Assembly: GCA_946408995.1 (NCBI GenBank)
Contig: CAMJUL010000001.1
Location: 51,926 to 115,925, forward strand
DNA length: 64,000 nt
Reading direction: 5' to 3'
DNA from: an uncultured Clostridia bacterium
Lineage (GTDB): Bacteria > Bacillota > Clostridia > Christensenellales > Aristaeellaceae
The first letter of the stretch is position 1. Every line of letters starts with the position of its first letter. Shown here piece after piece: positions 1 to 9,346 of this stretch. The notes below the pieces were generated by a model. The model was not told the DNA's origin and searched no databases. It saw only the letters and a program-made list of their open reading frames with translations. The position numbers and the translations under genes are program-made.

Positions 1-656
1 CCGGGCTTGATGCTGTCTTTCCAATCCGCGGGAGCGCCCTTCTCCTCATACAGCGTGGGAGGCACTTCCACCACCTGGTACTGGGCCATGTCGCCAGGGG
101 AAGCCACGTAGATATTGTCGTAGCCGACGGAGGGGGTCAGCTGACCGGTCCAGCGGTTTTCCACCATAACGGTCTGCTTGTTGAGGATCTTCTCCTGATA
201 GAAGGCCTTCACGGTCTCGTTGATCTTGACGCCCGCGTTGGTCAGGGCGTCCACCAGGTCCACCGCGTCCTCATTGCCGGCCTTCAGGTCGCCGCTGGCG
301 TAGGGGTACGGAGCATAAGCCGCGAGGCCGAAGAGCACGACCTCGTTTTCCTTGGATAGGGGAAGCACGGAATTGTCGTTCTTCATAACGACGGTGCCCT
401 CTTCGCCCTCCCGGATGGCGATGTCCTTGGCAGCGGCCATCATCGCGTCGATGGTGGCGTAATCCTTCTTGAAGCGTGCCGCGTCCTCGTCGTCAATGGT
501 GACGTAGCTCTGGGTGCCCAGCATCCCATCGATCTGGTTGCGGTAGTTGTCCGTCAGGCCCTGGCCAACGCTGGACAGCACAAACAGACAGGCCATCAGC
601 GCCGCGAGTCCCCGGAACAGGGAAACCGTCTTCTTGGATTTCATTCGTTGCTTCAT
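1..656 (-). CDS. Glycoside hydrolase family 3 (beta-glucosidase-like), N-terminal part; runs off the left edge
   Basis: Minus-strand reading from ATG at 656: MKQRMKSKKTVSLFRGLAALMACLFVLSS... then IREGEEGTVVMKNDNSVLPLSKENEVVLFGLAAYAPY, a GH3-like (EGxVLLKNDxxxLPLS) motif; N-terminal membrane anchor/signal. Confidence 0.8.
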   Translation of the reverse strand, partial: MKQRMKSKKTVSLFRGLAALMACLFVLSSVGQGLTDNYRNQIDGMLGTQSYVTIDDEDAARFKKDYATIDAMMAAAKDIAIREGEEGTVVMKNDNSVLPLSKENEVVLFGLAAYAPYPYASGDLKAGNEDAVDLVDALTNAGVKINETVKAFYQEKILNKQTVMVENRWTGQLTPSVGYDNIYVASPGDMAQYQVVEVPPTLYEEKGAPADWKDSIKP

Positions 657-725
657 CCTTTCTCTGTTTTGTATGAAAACAAATGCGTCCGCCGGAAAAA
701 CCGCCGCCCGCATCGATTTCCCGCG

Positions 726-2192
726 TCAGGCGAGGTCGAAGGATATAAAATCGAAGGTCCCGCCGCTGCCTTCGATGCTGAAATACAGTGCCTCCTTTTC
801 CCCAAGACCCTTGGGCAGCGTCCCGGTGAAGGCCTGCCGCTCCCTGGCAGTGGACACGGGGATGCGGCATACCACGTCCCCGTTTTCCTGCGTGCGTACA
901 GTGACGGCACAGCCATTGCCATAGCCCTGCAGGTGCACGGTCACTTTTTCCGTCTCCCTCAGGTCGAAATATTTGAAGGCCACGGTGCAGCCCGTACAGA
1001 AATTGGAAACATATTGGTCCTCCCCGCCTTCCCGGTCGCCGCCGCGCTGGGTCAGGAAGGGATCCGCCCCCCGGGGATACTTGAGCATGGAGAGGAACCG
1101 GGTGCCGTTACGTCCGTACACATTGCATGCGATATAGCTGGGATAGGTGCCTTTGCCGCTCAGCGGCCCGCCGTTGAGCCCGCAGGAGGTCATTTCCGCC
1201 TGAAGGAAGCGCCCGTTCTCAAACCGGATCTCCTCCGCACAGGCCTGGCGGGAGGACTGCTTGCGGTTGCTGTGCCGGTGATAAAACACATAGTACCTGC
1301 CGTTGATCTCGATCAGGCTGCCATGCGTGTTGCCCGTGCAGTTGCGGGCGTGCTTTACATCCGGAACGCCTGGCAGGCCGATGTCCCCGCAGCTGACAAG
1401 CACCCCACCGTACTCAAAACCGCCGTCCGGCCGGTCGCTGACCGCGTAGCACAGGTTGTGGCTGTTGAGGGAGCTGTAGATGAAATAATACTTTCCGCCG
1501 AATTTGCGCAGAGAGCTGGCCTCCCCGAAGGGCTGTTCTTCGTAGGGAGTGCCCTTGGCCTCCTTCCCGGTCAGTACGCCGATGTATCTGGGCTCGTTTC
1601 CGGAGATTACGGTCAGCATGTCCTTTGGATCCAATTCAAAAAACATCGGTCCCTGCTTTGTGGGGGCCGAGCCATCCAGAAGGATGGGATTCCCGCCAAA
1701 GGCAAAACCGGTATACAGATACAGGCGGCCGTCCTCGTCCATCAAGCAGCCGGGGTCAAACTGAAAGGGTTCCCCTTTTTTGCCGATGGGCGTCCCGTCC
1801 GCGTACTTGACGTACCCGTAAAACGCATATTGGCCCGCGGGTTCATCGCAGACTGCCACGGAGATCATTTTGGTCCCGCCCATAAAATAATACAGGTAAT
1901 ACCGGCCATCGGGGCCCACCACCATGTCCGGCGCAGCAAGCCCGTTGGTCAGGCGGATCTTGGGGGCCGCCGGGTCCTGTTCCCGTTTGAAAATGCAGCC
2001 GTGATACGTCCAGTTGCCCAGATCGTCCACCGGAGCGGACCAGCACACATAATCCCCCAGGCAGAAGTTGAGTCCGTTGAACAGATCATGGGAGCCGTAA
2101 ACATAGACCCTTCCGTCCACGATATGCGGTTCCCCGTCCGGCACGTACTCCCAGCTCGGAAGATAGGGATTGAAGGCCTGCTTGGTTTTCAT
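726..2192 (-). CDS. Glycoside hydrolase family 43 protein
   Basis: ORF NPYLPSWEYVPDGEPHIVDGRVYVYGSHDLF...DYVCWSAPVDDLGNW...APDMVVGPDGRYYLYY, GH43 five-bladed propeller pattern; start taken at MKTKQAF. Confidence 0.85.
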   Translation of the reverse strand: MKTKQAFNPYLPSWEYVPDGEPHIVDGRVYVYGSHDLFNGLNFCLGDYVCWSAPVDDLGNWTYHGCIFKREQDPAAPKIRLTNGLAAPDMVVGPDGRYYLYYFMGGTKMISVAVCDEPAGQYAFYGYVKYADGTPIGKKGEPFQFDPGCLMDEDGRLYLYTGFAFGGNPILLDGSAPTKQGPMFFELDPKDMLTVISGNEPRYIGVLTGKEAKGTPYEEQPFGEASSLRKFGGKYYFIYSSLNSHNLCYAVSDRPDGGFEYGGVLVSCGDIGLPGVPDVKHARNCTGNTHGSLIEINGRYYVFYHRHSNRKQSSRQACAEEIRFENGRFLQAEMTSCGLNGGPLSGKGTYPSYIACNVYGRNGTRFLSMLKYPRGADPFLTQRGGDREGGEDQYVSNFCTGCTVAFKYFDLRETEKVTVHLQGYGNGCAVTVRTQENGDVVCRIPVSTARERQAFTGTLPKGLGEKEALYFSIEGSGGTFDFISFDLA

Positions 2193-2228
2193 GGTTGCCC
2201 TCCTCGGTTGCCGCTTTCTTCGCACTTA

Positions 2229-3773
2229 TTAAAGAAGATACCGGTCTATCAGATACGCCGGAGTGCAGCTCCAGGCGTGGCAGTAGCTGTTGACCAAAGG
2301 GCTGTCATAAGGGGACGCGGAAAGATCCCCGGGCACATAACACTCCCAATAGGTATCCGCCCCGGCTCGTGCCATGCCGCCCCAGTAATCGCGCAGATGT
2401 TTCTCGGCTTGATCTCCAAGACCCGCTTCCCACAGCGCGGAAACATAATAGTGATGCATATAAGGCGTCAGCATTCCGGGCCCCGGTGCAGCTTCCGCCC
2501 GGTCAAAGGCCCTGGCGGCTCCGTCCTTTGGCATGACCCCTGCAAGGGTCATCCAAACCTGGGAATGGATGGAGATCTGTCCATCGGAGAGGAAGCACCC
2601 CTCCTCCGGAGCATAAAAGCGTTCAAGGGACGCCCTGCGCATGGCCCGCGCCTTTAGGCGGTATCTTTTCCCGCGGTCCCTTTCCCCGTACCGGTCGCAA
2701 AGTGCGGCCGCAGCGTCCAGAGCACAGATCAGTACACCCTGGCAGGAGGCCGTTCGGCTGAGGGAATCGCTCCAGTCGATAAAGCACTGCTCCTTCTGCT
2801 CAGGCGTCAGGATGCCTTCTTCGTCCACCGCATTCTCAATGGCCCAGTCCACCTGTTCAAGCGCCGGCGCATACAGATCCAAAAGGGCCTCGCTGTCCCC
2901 CGTCTCCTCCAGGTACTCCAGAAGGGAGATCGGGTACATCAGCGCATAGTCCAGGAGAAACGTATCGTCTGCGCAAGGCGAAGGCCGGGTAAATACGTTG
3001 GCGCTCATCCGTCCGTCCGGGAACCGGGTGCCGGCAAACAGGTACAGACAGCGCTTGACAAGATCAAAGCTGCGGAAGGTACGGTAGGTCGTCAGGGCCT
3101 GCAGCCTCAGATCTCCGAGCCAAAGCCTCTGGTCCCTCTTGGGGCCGTCCTCCAGGACCTCCTGGGTACAAGCTTTCAGGGTCGCGAGACTGATATCATA
3201 AATCCTGCGAAGCTCCTCGTCCGGAAATGCCCGTTCCCTGAGGGCGCTTTCATCCGCGCTGGTCTCGGCGCGGCAAACGGCGTCTGCGATCAAAAGAGCG
3301 TATTTGGGGGAGGTATCCACCACCGTCACGCAGACGTACCGGAAGGCAAACCGCCTCGGCAGGGCGATCTCGCAGGGCAGCACATCGGCGAAAATCTGCT
3401 CCCGCTGGATCCAGCTGGAGGAGAGCCACCCGCCGTAAGCCTCCGGATCTCCCTCCAGTTCCTGAAGGGTCTCTGCGAAAGCCATGCGCAGCATGGCCGG
3501 AGCGTCCGGATGAGCACCGGATGCGTTCAGGCGCAGGCTCAGACGGCCCACAAGGTGCCTGCCATAGTCCAGCAGCACCCTCTCCCCCTTCCCCAGGGGC
3601 GTTCCGGCAAGCTCCTCCATGGACAGATCCCTGTCCCCTTTAAGACACCTGACAGGCTCGTGGAAGGTATGGACAAGGGACGGCCGGAGCGCTTCCGCTT
3701 TGTCAAGCAGCGCGGCGTCCTGTTTGGGCTCAAACCCCGGGATGATCGAAATCAGCTTCATGTACGGCTCCAA
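2229..3773 (-). CDS. Alpha-L-rhamnosidase-like (GH78-type) six-hairpin glycosidase
   Basis: EVLEDGPKRDQRLWLGDLRLQALTTYRTF and (alpha/alpha)6-style C-terminal half typical of GH78-like proteins. Confidence 0.7.
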   Translation of the reverse strand: MEPYMKLISIIPGFEPKQDAALLDKAEALRPSLVHTFHEPVRCLKGDRDLSMEELAGTPLGKGERVLLDYGRHLVGRLSLRLNASGAHPDAPAMLRMAFAETLQELEGDPEAYGGWLSSSWIQREQIFADVLPCEIALPRRFAFRYVCVTVVDTSPKYALLIADAVCRAETSADESALRERAFPDEELRRIYDISLATLKACTQEVLEDGPKRDQRLWLGDLRLQALTTYRTFRSFDLVKRCLYLFAGTRFPDGRMSANVFTRPSPCADDTFLLDYALMYPISLLEYLEETGDSEALLDLYAPALEQVDWAIENAVDEEGILTPEQKEQCFIDWSDSLSRTASCQGVLICALDAAAALCDRYGERDRGKRYRLKARAMRRASLERFYAPEEGCFLSDGQISIHSQVWMTLAGVMPKDGAARAFDRAEAAPGPGMLTPYMHHYYVSALWEAGLGDQAEKHLRDYWGGMARAGADTYWECYVPGDLSASPYDSPLVNSYCHAWSCTPAYLIDRYLL

Positions 3774-3972
3774 ATCCTTTGCAGGTCCGGTATCATGATA
3801 CCGTTTTCATGGCACTCTGTCTATAGCAATTATACCTTTTTGTGACAATTTCGCCATGTTAAATTTTAGCCTGCCTTATTGATTTTTTTTGATTTTCAGT
3901 CTTCCGTCCATGGAAATTAACCGCTGTTTTTTTCCATTCTGAAAAAAGCCGGCGCAAAATCCCGCAGGAGAA

Positions 3973-4002
3973 TTGACAGGAGGCAAGGCTTTCCATTATG
4001 AT
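3973..4002 (+). promoter_or_regulatory. Candidate sigma-A promoter for AraC regulator (TTGACA-N18-TATGAT)
   Basis: TTGACA at 3973-3978 and TATGAT at 3997-4002. Confidence 0.55.
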
Positions 4003-4040
4003 AGAGACGGATTTCCTCTGTGAATAAATGGAAAGGGGGC

Positions 4041-5114
4041 ATGGACGGCTTGAATGATGCGCAGCTGATGGAAAGGCTGCATACGCTCAACGAGAGCGAG
4101 CTCTTTTACCGCCGGTACCGCCTGGCCAAATCCTCTCCGGACCTTTTTGACGCGTACCTGCAGACCCTGGACAGGGAACAGGTCCGTCGCCTGGACCTGA
4201 TTGTGCCCGAGTGGCCGGACACAGTTCCCACCGAATACCAGGAGGACAGCTATTTCCCCCGGTCCCAGACGGAAGGGATCCACGTTTTCAAGCACAACTG
4301 CTTTACCCCTGCGATCGCGCACCGGCACAACTTCTTTGAGATGTTTTTTGTCCTGGAGGGTCGGTGCGTCCACCAGGTCCGGGACAGTCACGCCGTTCTC
4401 AGCCCCGGGGATCTGTGCATGATCCGGCCCAACGTGATCCATTCGCTGGACGTAAGCGACGAAAGCGTGATCATCGACGTCCTCATCCGCAAATCCACCT
4501 TCCGCCACTACTTCTATTCCATCCTGCAGGGGGACAACCTGCTGGCCAATTTTTTTCTGAGCACCCTCTGCAGCAAGCGCGGGATTGATTACCTGCTTTT
4601 CCACGCCGGCGGCGAGGAAAGCATGCACCGCGCCTTTGTGGAGTTGTGCATCGAATGCCTGGAGCAGCATGACTACTATTCGGTGATGGTCAACGCCATC
4701 GTCAGCCGGATCTTTGTGCTGCTGCTTCGGCTGCGCCCGGAGCAGTGCCAGCTGCCAGGGGACCCCATGGAAAAATCCGACACCGTCCTCCAAATCGCAC
4801 GCTATCTGAACGCCAACACGGCCTCCGCCACCCTGGGCAGCCTGGCGGAACAATTCCATTATTCGCCGGAATACGCCTCCCGCCTGATCAAGCAGGCCAC
4901 GGGGCGCACCTTTATCCAGCTTCTGACCACGCTGCGCATGGAAAATGCCGAAAGGATGCTGCGCGACACGTCCCTGCCCATTACCGACATTGCCTCAGCC
5001 GTCGGCTATGAGAGCAGCGAGCACTTTATTCGCACCTTCCGCAAGTACGCGGGCCTGACCCCGAGCGGTTACCGGCACAAAAACCGTCCCGGGGGCATCG
5101 GCCTTGCACTGTAG
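4041..5114 (+). CDS. AraC family transcriptional regulator (cupin + HTH)
   Basis: N-terminal HRHNFFEMFFVLEG cupin motif; C-terminal AraC HTH (ITDIASAVGYESSEHFIRTFRKYAGLTPSGYR). Start at ATG 4041 preferred (AAAGGGGG upstream); the ORF track extends to GTG 4020. Confidence 0.85.
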   Translation: MDGLNDAQLMERLHTLNESELFYRRYRLAKSSPDLFDAYLQTLDREQVRRLDLIVPEWPDTVPTEYQEDSYFPRSQTEGIHVFKHNCFTPAIAHRHNFFEMFFVLEGRCVHQVRDSHAVLSPGDLCMIRPNVIHSLDVSDESVIIDVLIRKSTFRHYFYSILQGDNLLANFFLSTLCSKRGIDYLLFHAGGEESMHRAFVELCIECLEQHDYYSVMVNAIVSRIFVLLLRLRPEQCQLPGDPMEKSDTVLQIARYLNANTASATLGSLAEQFHYSPEYASRLIKQATGRTFIQLLTTLRMENAERMLRDTSLPITDIASAVGYESSEHFIRTFRKYAGLTPSGYRHKNRPGGIGLAL

Positions 5115-5146
5115 AAAAAACACCAAAGAAAGGCAGATGATTCTTC

Positions 5147-6934
5147 TTGAGCCAGACCAAAGCAAGCGTCTTTGACCGTCTCCCGAGCCTCATCAAAAAG
5201 TCCAACGTCACCCTCTTCCCGGAGGGCGCCATGGGCTACCTGGTAGGCCCAACCCTGGCGCTGGTAGCCAACTCCGTCCTGGCCAATTACTTCAACAAAT
5301 ACATGACGGACGTGCTGAACATCAACTCCTGGGCCAGTGAGTTTTTCAAATGGCTGCCCGTCATTTCCGTCCTGTTTGTGGTCCTGGGCAACATCATCGT
5401 CGGCCGCCTGATGGACCGCTCCCAGAGCCGTGCCGGCAAGGCCCGTCCGCTGCTGCTGATTTCTGTGCCAATCAGCTTTCTGGCCCTCCTGATCCTCTTT
5501 GTGATCTCTCCCCTTGCCACCGATACCATCAACCCCCAGGGCCAGAGCCTCGCGCTGGTCTGCATCGCCATCGGATACAATCTGTGGTTCGCCATCGCCT
5601 ATCCCATGTACTATACCCCCCATGCGGCCCTGGTGAACCTATCCACCCGCAACTCCAAGGACCGGACCCTTCTGGCCACCCTTTCCAACGCAACCGCCCT
5701 GGCGGCCATGGGCCTGAGCACCATGATCATGCCCTTCTTCCTGTCGCTTCTGTTCGTATACGACATGAGCGGCAAGGGCACGCCGGTGACCAACGCGGCC
5801 GGCGCCGTGGAGTATTACGTGGACGCCAACGGGTCCGCGCTCTATGACGCCGTGGCTTCCTACAACCACTGGAAGATTTTCGTCATTGTACTGCTGGTGG
5901 TCACCGTCATCGGCGCTCTGGTGGAATTCATGTTCACCCGGGAACGCGTTACCGAGGAAAGCATGGCCCAGGCGGGCTCCTCCGCCCCGGCCACTGCGCT
6001 GCCCGTAAAGCAGCAGCTTAAAATCTGTTTTGCCGACAAATTCTGGATCATCATGATGGTGTTCTTCTTCTGCTACCAGCTTGGCGGTATGATCAAGAAC
6101 GTTTCCCAGCTCTATTTCTGCCAGGCCATGTTCACGGACGCCAGCGGCAATTACACCATCGCCAACGGCGGCAGCATTTCCGGACTGCTGGCCATCATCG
6201 GCGCCATTCCCACCGCGGTGGGTATGGTGGCGGCCCCCATCCTGGCAGGCAAAATCGGCAAGGGCAAAGCCATCTTCTGCGGCGCCGCACTGGCAGTGGT
6301 GGGCGGCCTGCTGGGCATGCTTGCCCCCTCCAACCTGATTCTGGTCTATGTGTCCTTCGTTCTCAAAGCCCTGGGCTCCACCCCCGCCATGTATCTGTCC
6401 ATGGCCCTGCTGGCGGACGTACTGGACCATCAGGAGGCCGTCAACGGCAGCCGGACCGACGGCTTCACCATGACCGTTTATGGCGCCATCATGGCCGGCA
6501 TGACCGGAATCGCCACCGGCATTCTCAACATCGTGCTATCCAACGTTGGATATACGGCCAACAACATCTCCTCCGACGCCATCCGCGGTGCCATGCCCTG
6601 GATCTTCATCGGCGGAGAGACGCTCTGCTACATCGTCATCTTCGTGCTGTTCCTGTTCATGGGCGTCGAGAAATTCGGCAAGTACGACCATGAAGCCATC
6701 GTGGCCGACCAGAAAGCCGCCGCCGCCAAAGAAGGACGGCCCTACGTCTCTCCCGAGGACAAGGTGCGTCTGGAGGAAGGCGAGGAAGCCTACAAGGCCG
6801 CAATGAAGAAGCAGGCAGAGGCCGCCGCCGCGGAGGCCAAGCGTCTGTCCAATCCGGAGGAGGCCCGTAAGGACGAGGCTGTCCGCAAAGAGCTCAATGC
6901 TCTGCGCAGGGCCCACGGACGCAAAGAGATCTGA
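5147..6934 (+). CDS. GPH-family (MelB-like) sugar:cation symporter / MFS transporter
   Basis: 595 aa with many TM helices; glycoside-pentoside-hexuronide symporter style; TTG start. Confidence 0.8.
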   Translation: MSQTKASVFDRLPSLIKKSNVTLFPEGAMGYLVGPTLALVANSVLANYFNKYMTDVLNINSWASEFFKWLPVISVLFVVLGNIIVGRLMDRSQSRAGKARPLLLISVPISFLALLILFVISPLATDTINPQGQSLALVCIAIGYNLWFAIAYPMYYTPHAALVNLSTRNSKDRTLLATLSNATALAAMGLSTMIMPFFLSLLFVYDMSGKGTPVTNAAGAVEYYVDANGSALYDAVASYNHWKIFVIVLLVVTVIGALVEFMFTRERVTEESMAQAGSSAPATALPVKQQLKICFADKFWIIMMVFFFCYQLGGMIKNVSQLYFCQAMFTDASGNYTIANGGSISGLLAIIGAIPTAVGMVAAPILAGKIGKGKAIFCGAALAVVGGLLGMLAPSNLILVYVSFVLKALGSTPAMYLSMALLADVLDHQEAVNGSRTDGFTMTVYGAIMAGMTGIATGILNIVLSNVGYTANNISSDAIRGAMPWIFIGGETLCYIVIFVLFLFMGVEKFGKYDHEAIVADQKAAAAKEGRPYVSPEDKVRLEEGEEAYKAAMKKQAEAAAAEAKRLSNPEEARKDEAVRKELNALRRAHGRKEI

Positions 6935-6954
6935 TGGGCCGCATAAACACCGCC

Positions 6955-6991
6955 GGCCCGGATCCCTTCCCAATGGGGCCCGGGCCATTTT
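6955..6991 (+). terminator. Rho-independent terminator
   Basis: GGCCCG...CGGGCC stem followed by ATTTTT. Confidence 0.6.
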
Positions 6992-7238
6992 TAGCTTGGA
7001 AGCGTGCTCTCTGCTTTTCAGTGTCCGGCGTTCTCCGGCACATTGGAAGGCTGCCTTCCAGGCATTTGCGGTTCCTTTGACAAGCCAACGCTTCAGGCCC
7101 TTCCTTTGGCACTGCCAAGGCGTTGGCCCTGCCGCCAGGTGATATGCCTCGGAACTGAACCCTGTTAGCCCTCCCCTGTATCGGGTGCTTTGGTTTTATA
7201 AACAAGTATGTGTTTCATCGCAAAAGGAGGAATACTTC

Positions 7239-8003
7239 ATGCTGAGAAAAACGACCGCATTTCTGACCGTGCTGCTGCTGTTGCTGACCCTGTCCGCCGC
7301 CCTCGGGGAGACGGCCGGTGATGAAAACAAATTTGAAAGCGACTGGGCTTTGGAGGGGGGCCTGGCCGAGATCCTAAGGGAGGAGGAAGGCTGGCGCGTT
7401 TCCCTTTATCTTGCCAACCGGAAGGACGGCGGCGCCCGCTGGGAGTACAACTGCCTGTATGACAGCGCCAAGAACGCGCTTGTTGCCGTCTCCGCCGAAA
7501 AGCTTGAGTTCACCTTTGACAGCATGCTGACAGAGCAGTACTCCGACACCCCTGCCTATGACAGTTTCCCGGAGGGCAAGGCTGCAGTCTTCACCATCAA
7601 TGGGGACGGAAAACTCCTTTGGGACGACCCCATTGAACAAGCGGGGGAAGGCCTGCTCTTCACCCGCATCGGCCGCTTCAGCGGGGAATGGGAAGGGGAC
7701 AGCGTGCATGTTTCGATCCTTTGGGATCGCTATGATCTGTTTTACAGTGTGCTGCTTTCAAGAAGTGCCGAGGATTCCTATACCGATTTTATCATGAACG
7801 GGGTCTACAACCCCGACAGCGGCCGACTGGAAGCCATGGGCACCGCCACTTCTTTCACACAGGATGAAAACGGGGTTTATCAGCCCGGTGAAGAGGATAC
7901 CGAAACCTATGAGGCGTTCTTCTCCATGCTGGACGGAGGTAAATTGCTGTATGAGGCCGAAAACGGGATCGAACTGACCCAGGTCCTGGACAGCAACGGC
8001 TGA
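7239..8003 (+). CDS. Secreted hypothetical protein
   Basis: Start MLRKTTAFLTVLLLLLTLSAALGE signal peptide, SD AAAGGAGG 8 nt upstream. Confidence 0.7.
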   Translation: MLRKTTAFLTVLLLLLTLSAALGETAGDENKFESDWALEGGLAEILREEEGWRVSLYLANRKDGGARWEYNCLYDSAKNALVAVSAEKLEFTFDSMLTEQYSDTPAYDSFPEGKAAVFTINGDGKLLWDDPIEQAGEGLLFTRIGRFSGEWEGDSVHVSILWDRYDLFYSVLLSRSAEDSYTDFIMNGVYNPDSGRLEAMGTATSFTQDENGVYQPGEEDTETYEAFFSMLDGGKLLYEAENGIELTQVLDSNG

Positions 8004-8073
8004 GAACCGTCCCTCCCCTTTTCTTGACGAAAACGCGTCCTGCCCTGCTGCTTGGATCGTGCGGAAGAAACGC

Positions 8074-8096
8074 GTTGACAAATGACTCCGGACATG
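8074..8096 (+). promoter_or_regulatory. Candidate promoter (TTGACA-N17-TACCAT region) for lar-type operon
   Basis: ttgacaaatgactccggacatgataccat. Confidence 0.5.
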
Positions 8097-8182
8097 ATAC
8101 CATGCGCTTTGTCAGCCCAAGCTGATTTATGATGGCCCGCACAAGCGGCCCACGGCACAGTTCATTCCGGAAAAAAGGTTCC

Positions 8183-8236
8183 CCAAGGCGCCTGAAGGCC
8201 ATTTCATCATGGTCCCCAAGCGCCTTTTTCTGTTTT
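8183..8236 (+). terminator. Terminator-like hairpin inside the leader of the DUF3842-larC operon
   Basis: AAGGCGC ... GCGCCTTTTTCTGTTTT lying between the candidate promoter and the first gene. Confidence 0.45.
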
Positions 8237-8351
8237 CGGGATGGACAATGTGTTTTGCCCTTTTCAAACGGCGTTCTGCCATAAAAACGCTGCGGGCAAA
8301 GAGGCAGCCGCAGCCCAGGAAAACGGGCAGCCAGCGTAAGGAGGAAAGACC

Positions 8352-8765
8352 ATGAATATCCTGATCGTCGACGGCCAGGGCGGCCGTCTTGGAAGGAAAC
8401 TGCTGGAGAGCATCCGGGAGGCCTGTCCCAAAGCACATCTTATGGCCGTCGGCACCAACAGCATCGCCACGCAGAATATGCTTACCAGCAATTGCGCGGA
8501 TCAGCTGGCCACGGGCGAAAATGCCCTGATCGTGGCCTGCCGCACGGCGCAAATCATCGTGGGTCCTTTTGGCATCGCCACGGCGGACGCCCTGCTGGGC
8601 GAAATCTCCCCTGCCATGGCCAATGCCGTTTCCTCCAGTCCAGCCTACCGGGTCCTGATCCCCATGAACCTGTGCAACACGTATATCGCCGGAGTCGTCA
8701 AGGGATCCGCTTCCATTCTGGAAGACGCCGTCCTGCACGTCCGGCACCTTATGGAGGAAAAATGA
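8352..8765 (+). CDS. DUF3842 family protein
   Basis: MNILIVDGQGGRLGRKLLESIRE...GTNSIATQNMLTSNCADQLATGENA, characteristic DUF3842. Confidence 0.85.
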   Translation: MNILIVDGQGGRLGRKLLESIREACPKAHLMAVGTNSIATQNMLTSNCADQLATGENALIVACRTAQIIVGPFGIATADALLGEISPAMANAVSSSPAYRVLIPMNLCNTYIAGVVKGSASILEDAVLHVRHLMEEK

Positions 8766-8766
8766 G

Positions 8767-9333
8767 ATGACGAAAACCGATCCGCATTCCCCGCAGGCCG
8801 CGTCCCTTCAAACCCGGCGCCTGATTTTCGCCGCCCTGTTCCTGGCCATTGCGCTGGTGCTGCCTTTCCTGACCGGCCAGATCCCCCAAATCGGCTCCAT
8901 GCTCAGTCCCATGCACATCCCCGTGTTCCTTTGCGGCTTTATCTGCGGCTGGCCCTGGGGACTGGCCGTCGGCCTGCTCGCCCCGCTGCTGCGTTCCCTT
9001 TTGTTCGGCATGCCTGTACTTGTTCCCGGCGCCGTGGCCATGGCCTTTGAGCTGGCCGTATACGGCGGCCTTAGCGGATTCCTGCGGAAGGTCCTTCCGC
9101 GGAATGTGGCCTCCCTTTACGCTGCCCTGGTCCTTTCCATGATCGCAGGCCGCATCGTTTGGGGGATCGCCAGGGTCTCTCTCGCAGGAATGACCGGCAG
9201 CAGCTTTACCTGGGCCGCGTTCCTGGCAGGGGCCATTACCAATGCCGTCCCCGGCATCCTTCTGCACCTGGTCCTGATCCCGCCCCTGGTGATGGCCATG
9301 GAGCGAGCCGGATTGTCCCTGAACGACCGATAA
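8767..9333 (+). CDS. ECF transporter S component
   Basis: ~188 aa membrane protein, LIFAALFLAIALVLPFLTGQIPQIGSMLSPMHIPVFLCGFICGWPWGLAVGLLAP; overlaps/couples with the DUF3842 gene. Confidence 0.85.
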   Translation: MTKTDPHSPQAASLQTRRLIFAALFLAIALVLPFLTGQIPQIGSMLSPMHIPVFLCGFICGWPWGLAVGLLAPLLRSLLFGMPVLVPGAVAMAFELAVYGGLSGFLRKVLPRNVASLYAALVLSMIAGRIVWGIARVSLAGMTGSSFTWAAFLAGAITNAVPGILLHLVLIPPLVMAMERAGLSLNDR

Positions 9334-9346
9334 TGGGAGGACATCC

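Noticed and set aside
648-2657. 669-aa plus-strand ORF
   Set aside because: Antisense to the clear GH43 and GH78-like genes; composition is typical of an antisense shadow in GC-rich DNA.
8286-8340. Cobalamin-like (AGCCcAGGAaAACgGGCAGCC) or NiCo riboswitch call
   Set aside because: Only loose resemblance to the 3' cobalamin box and no upstream conserved elements; NiCo junction motifs not convincingly present. Kept as an unspecified leader.
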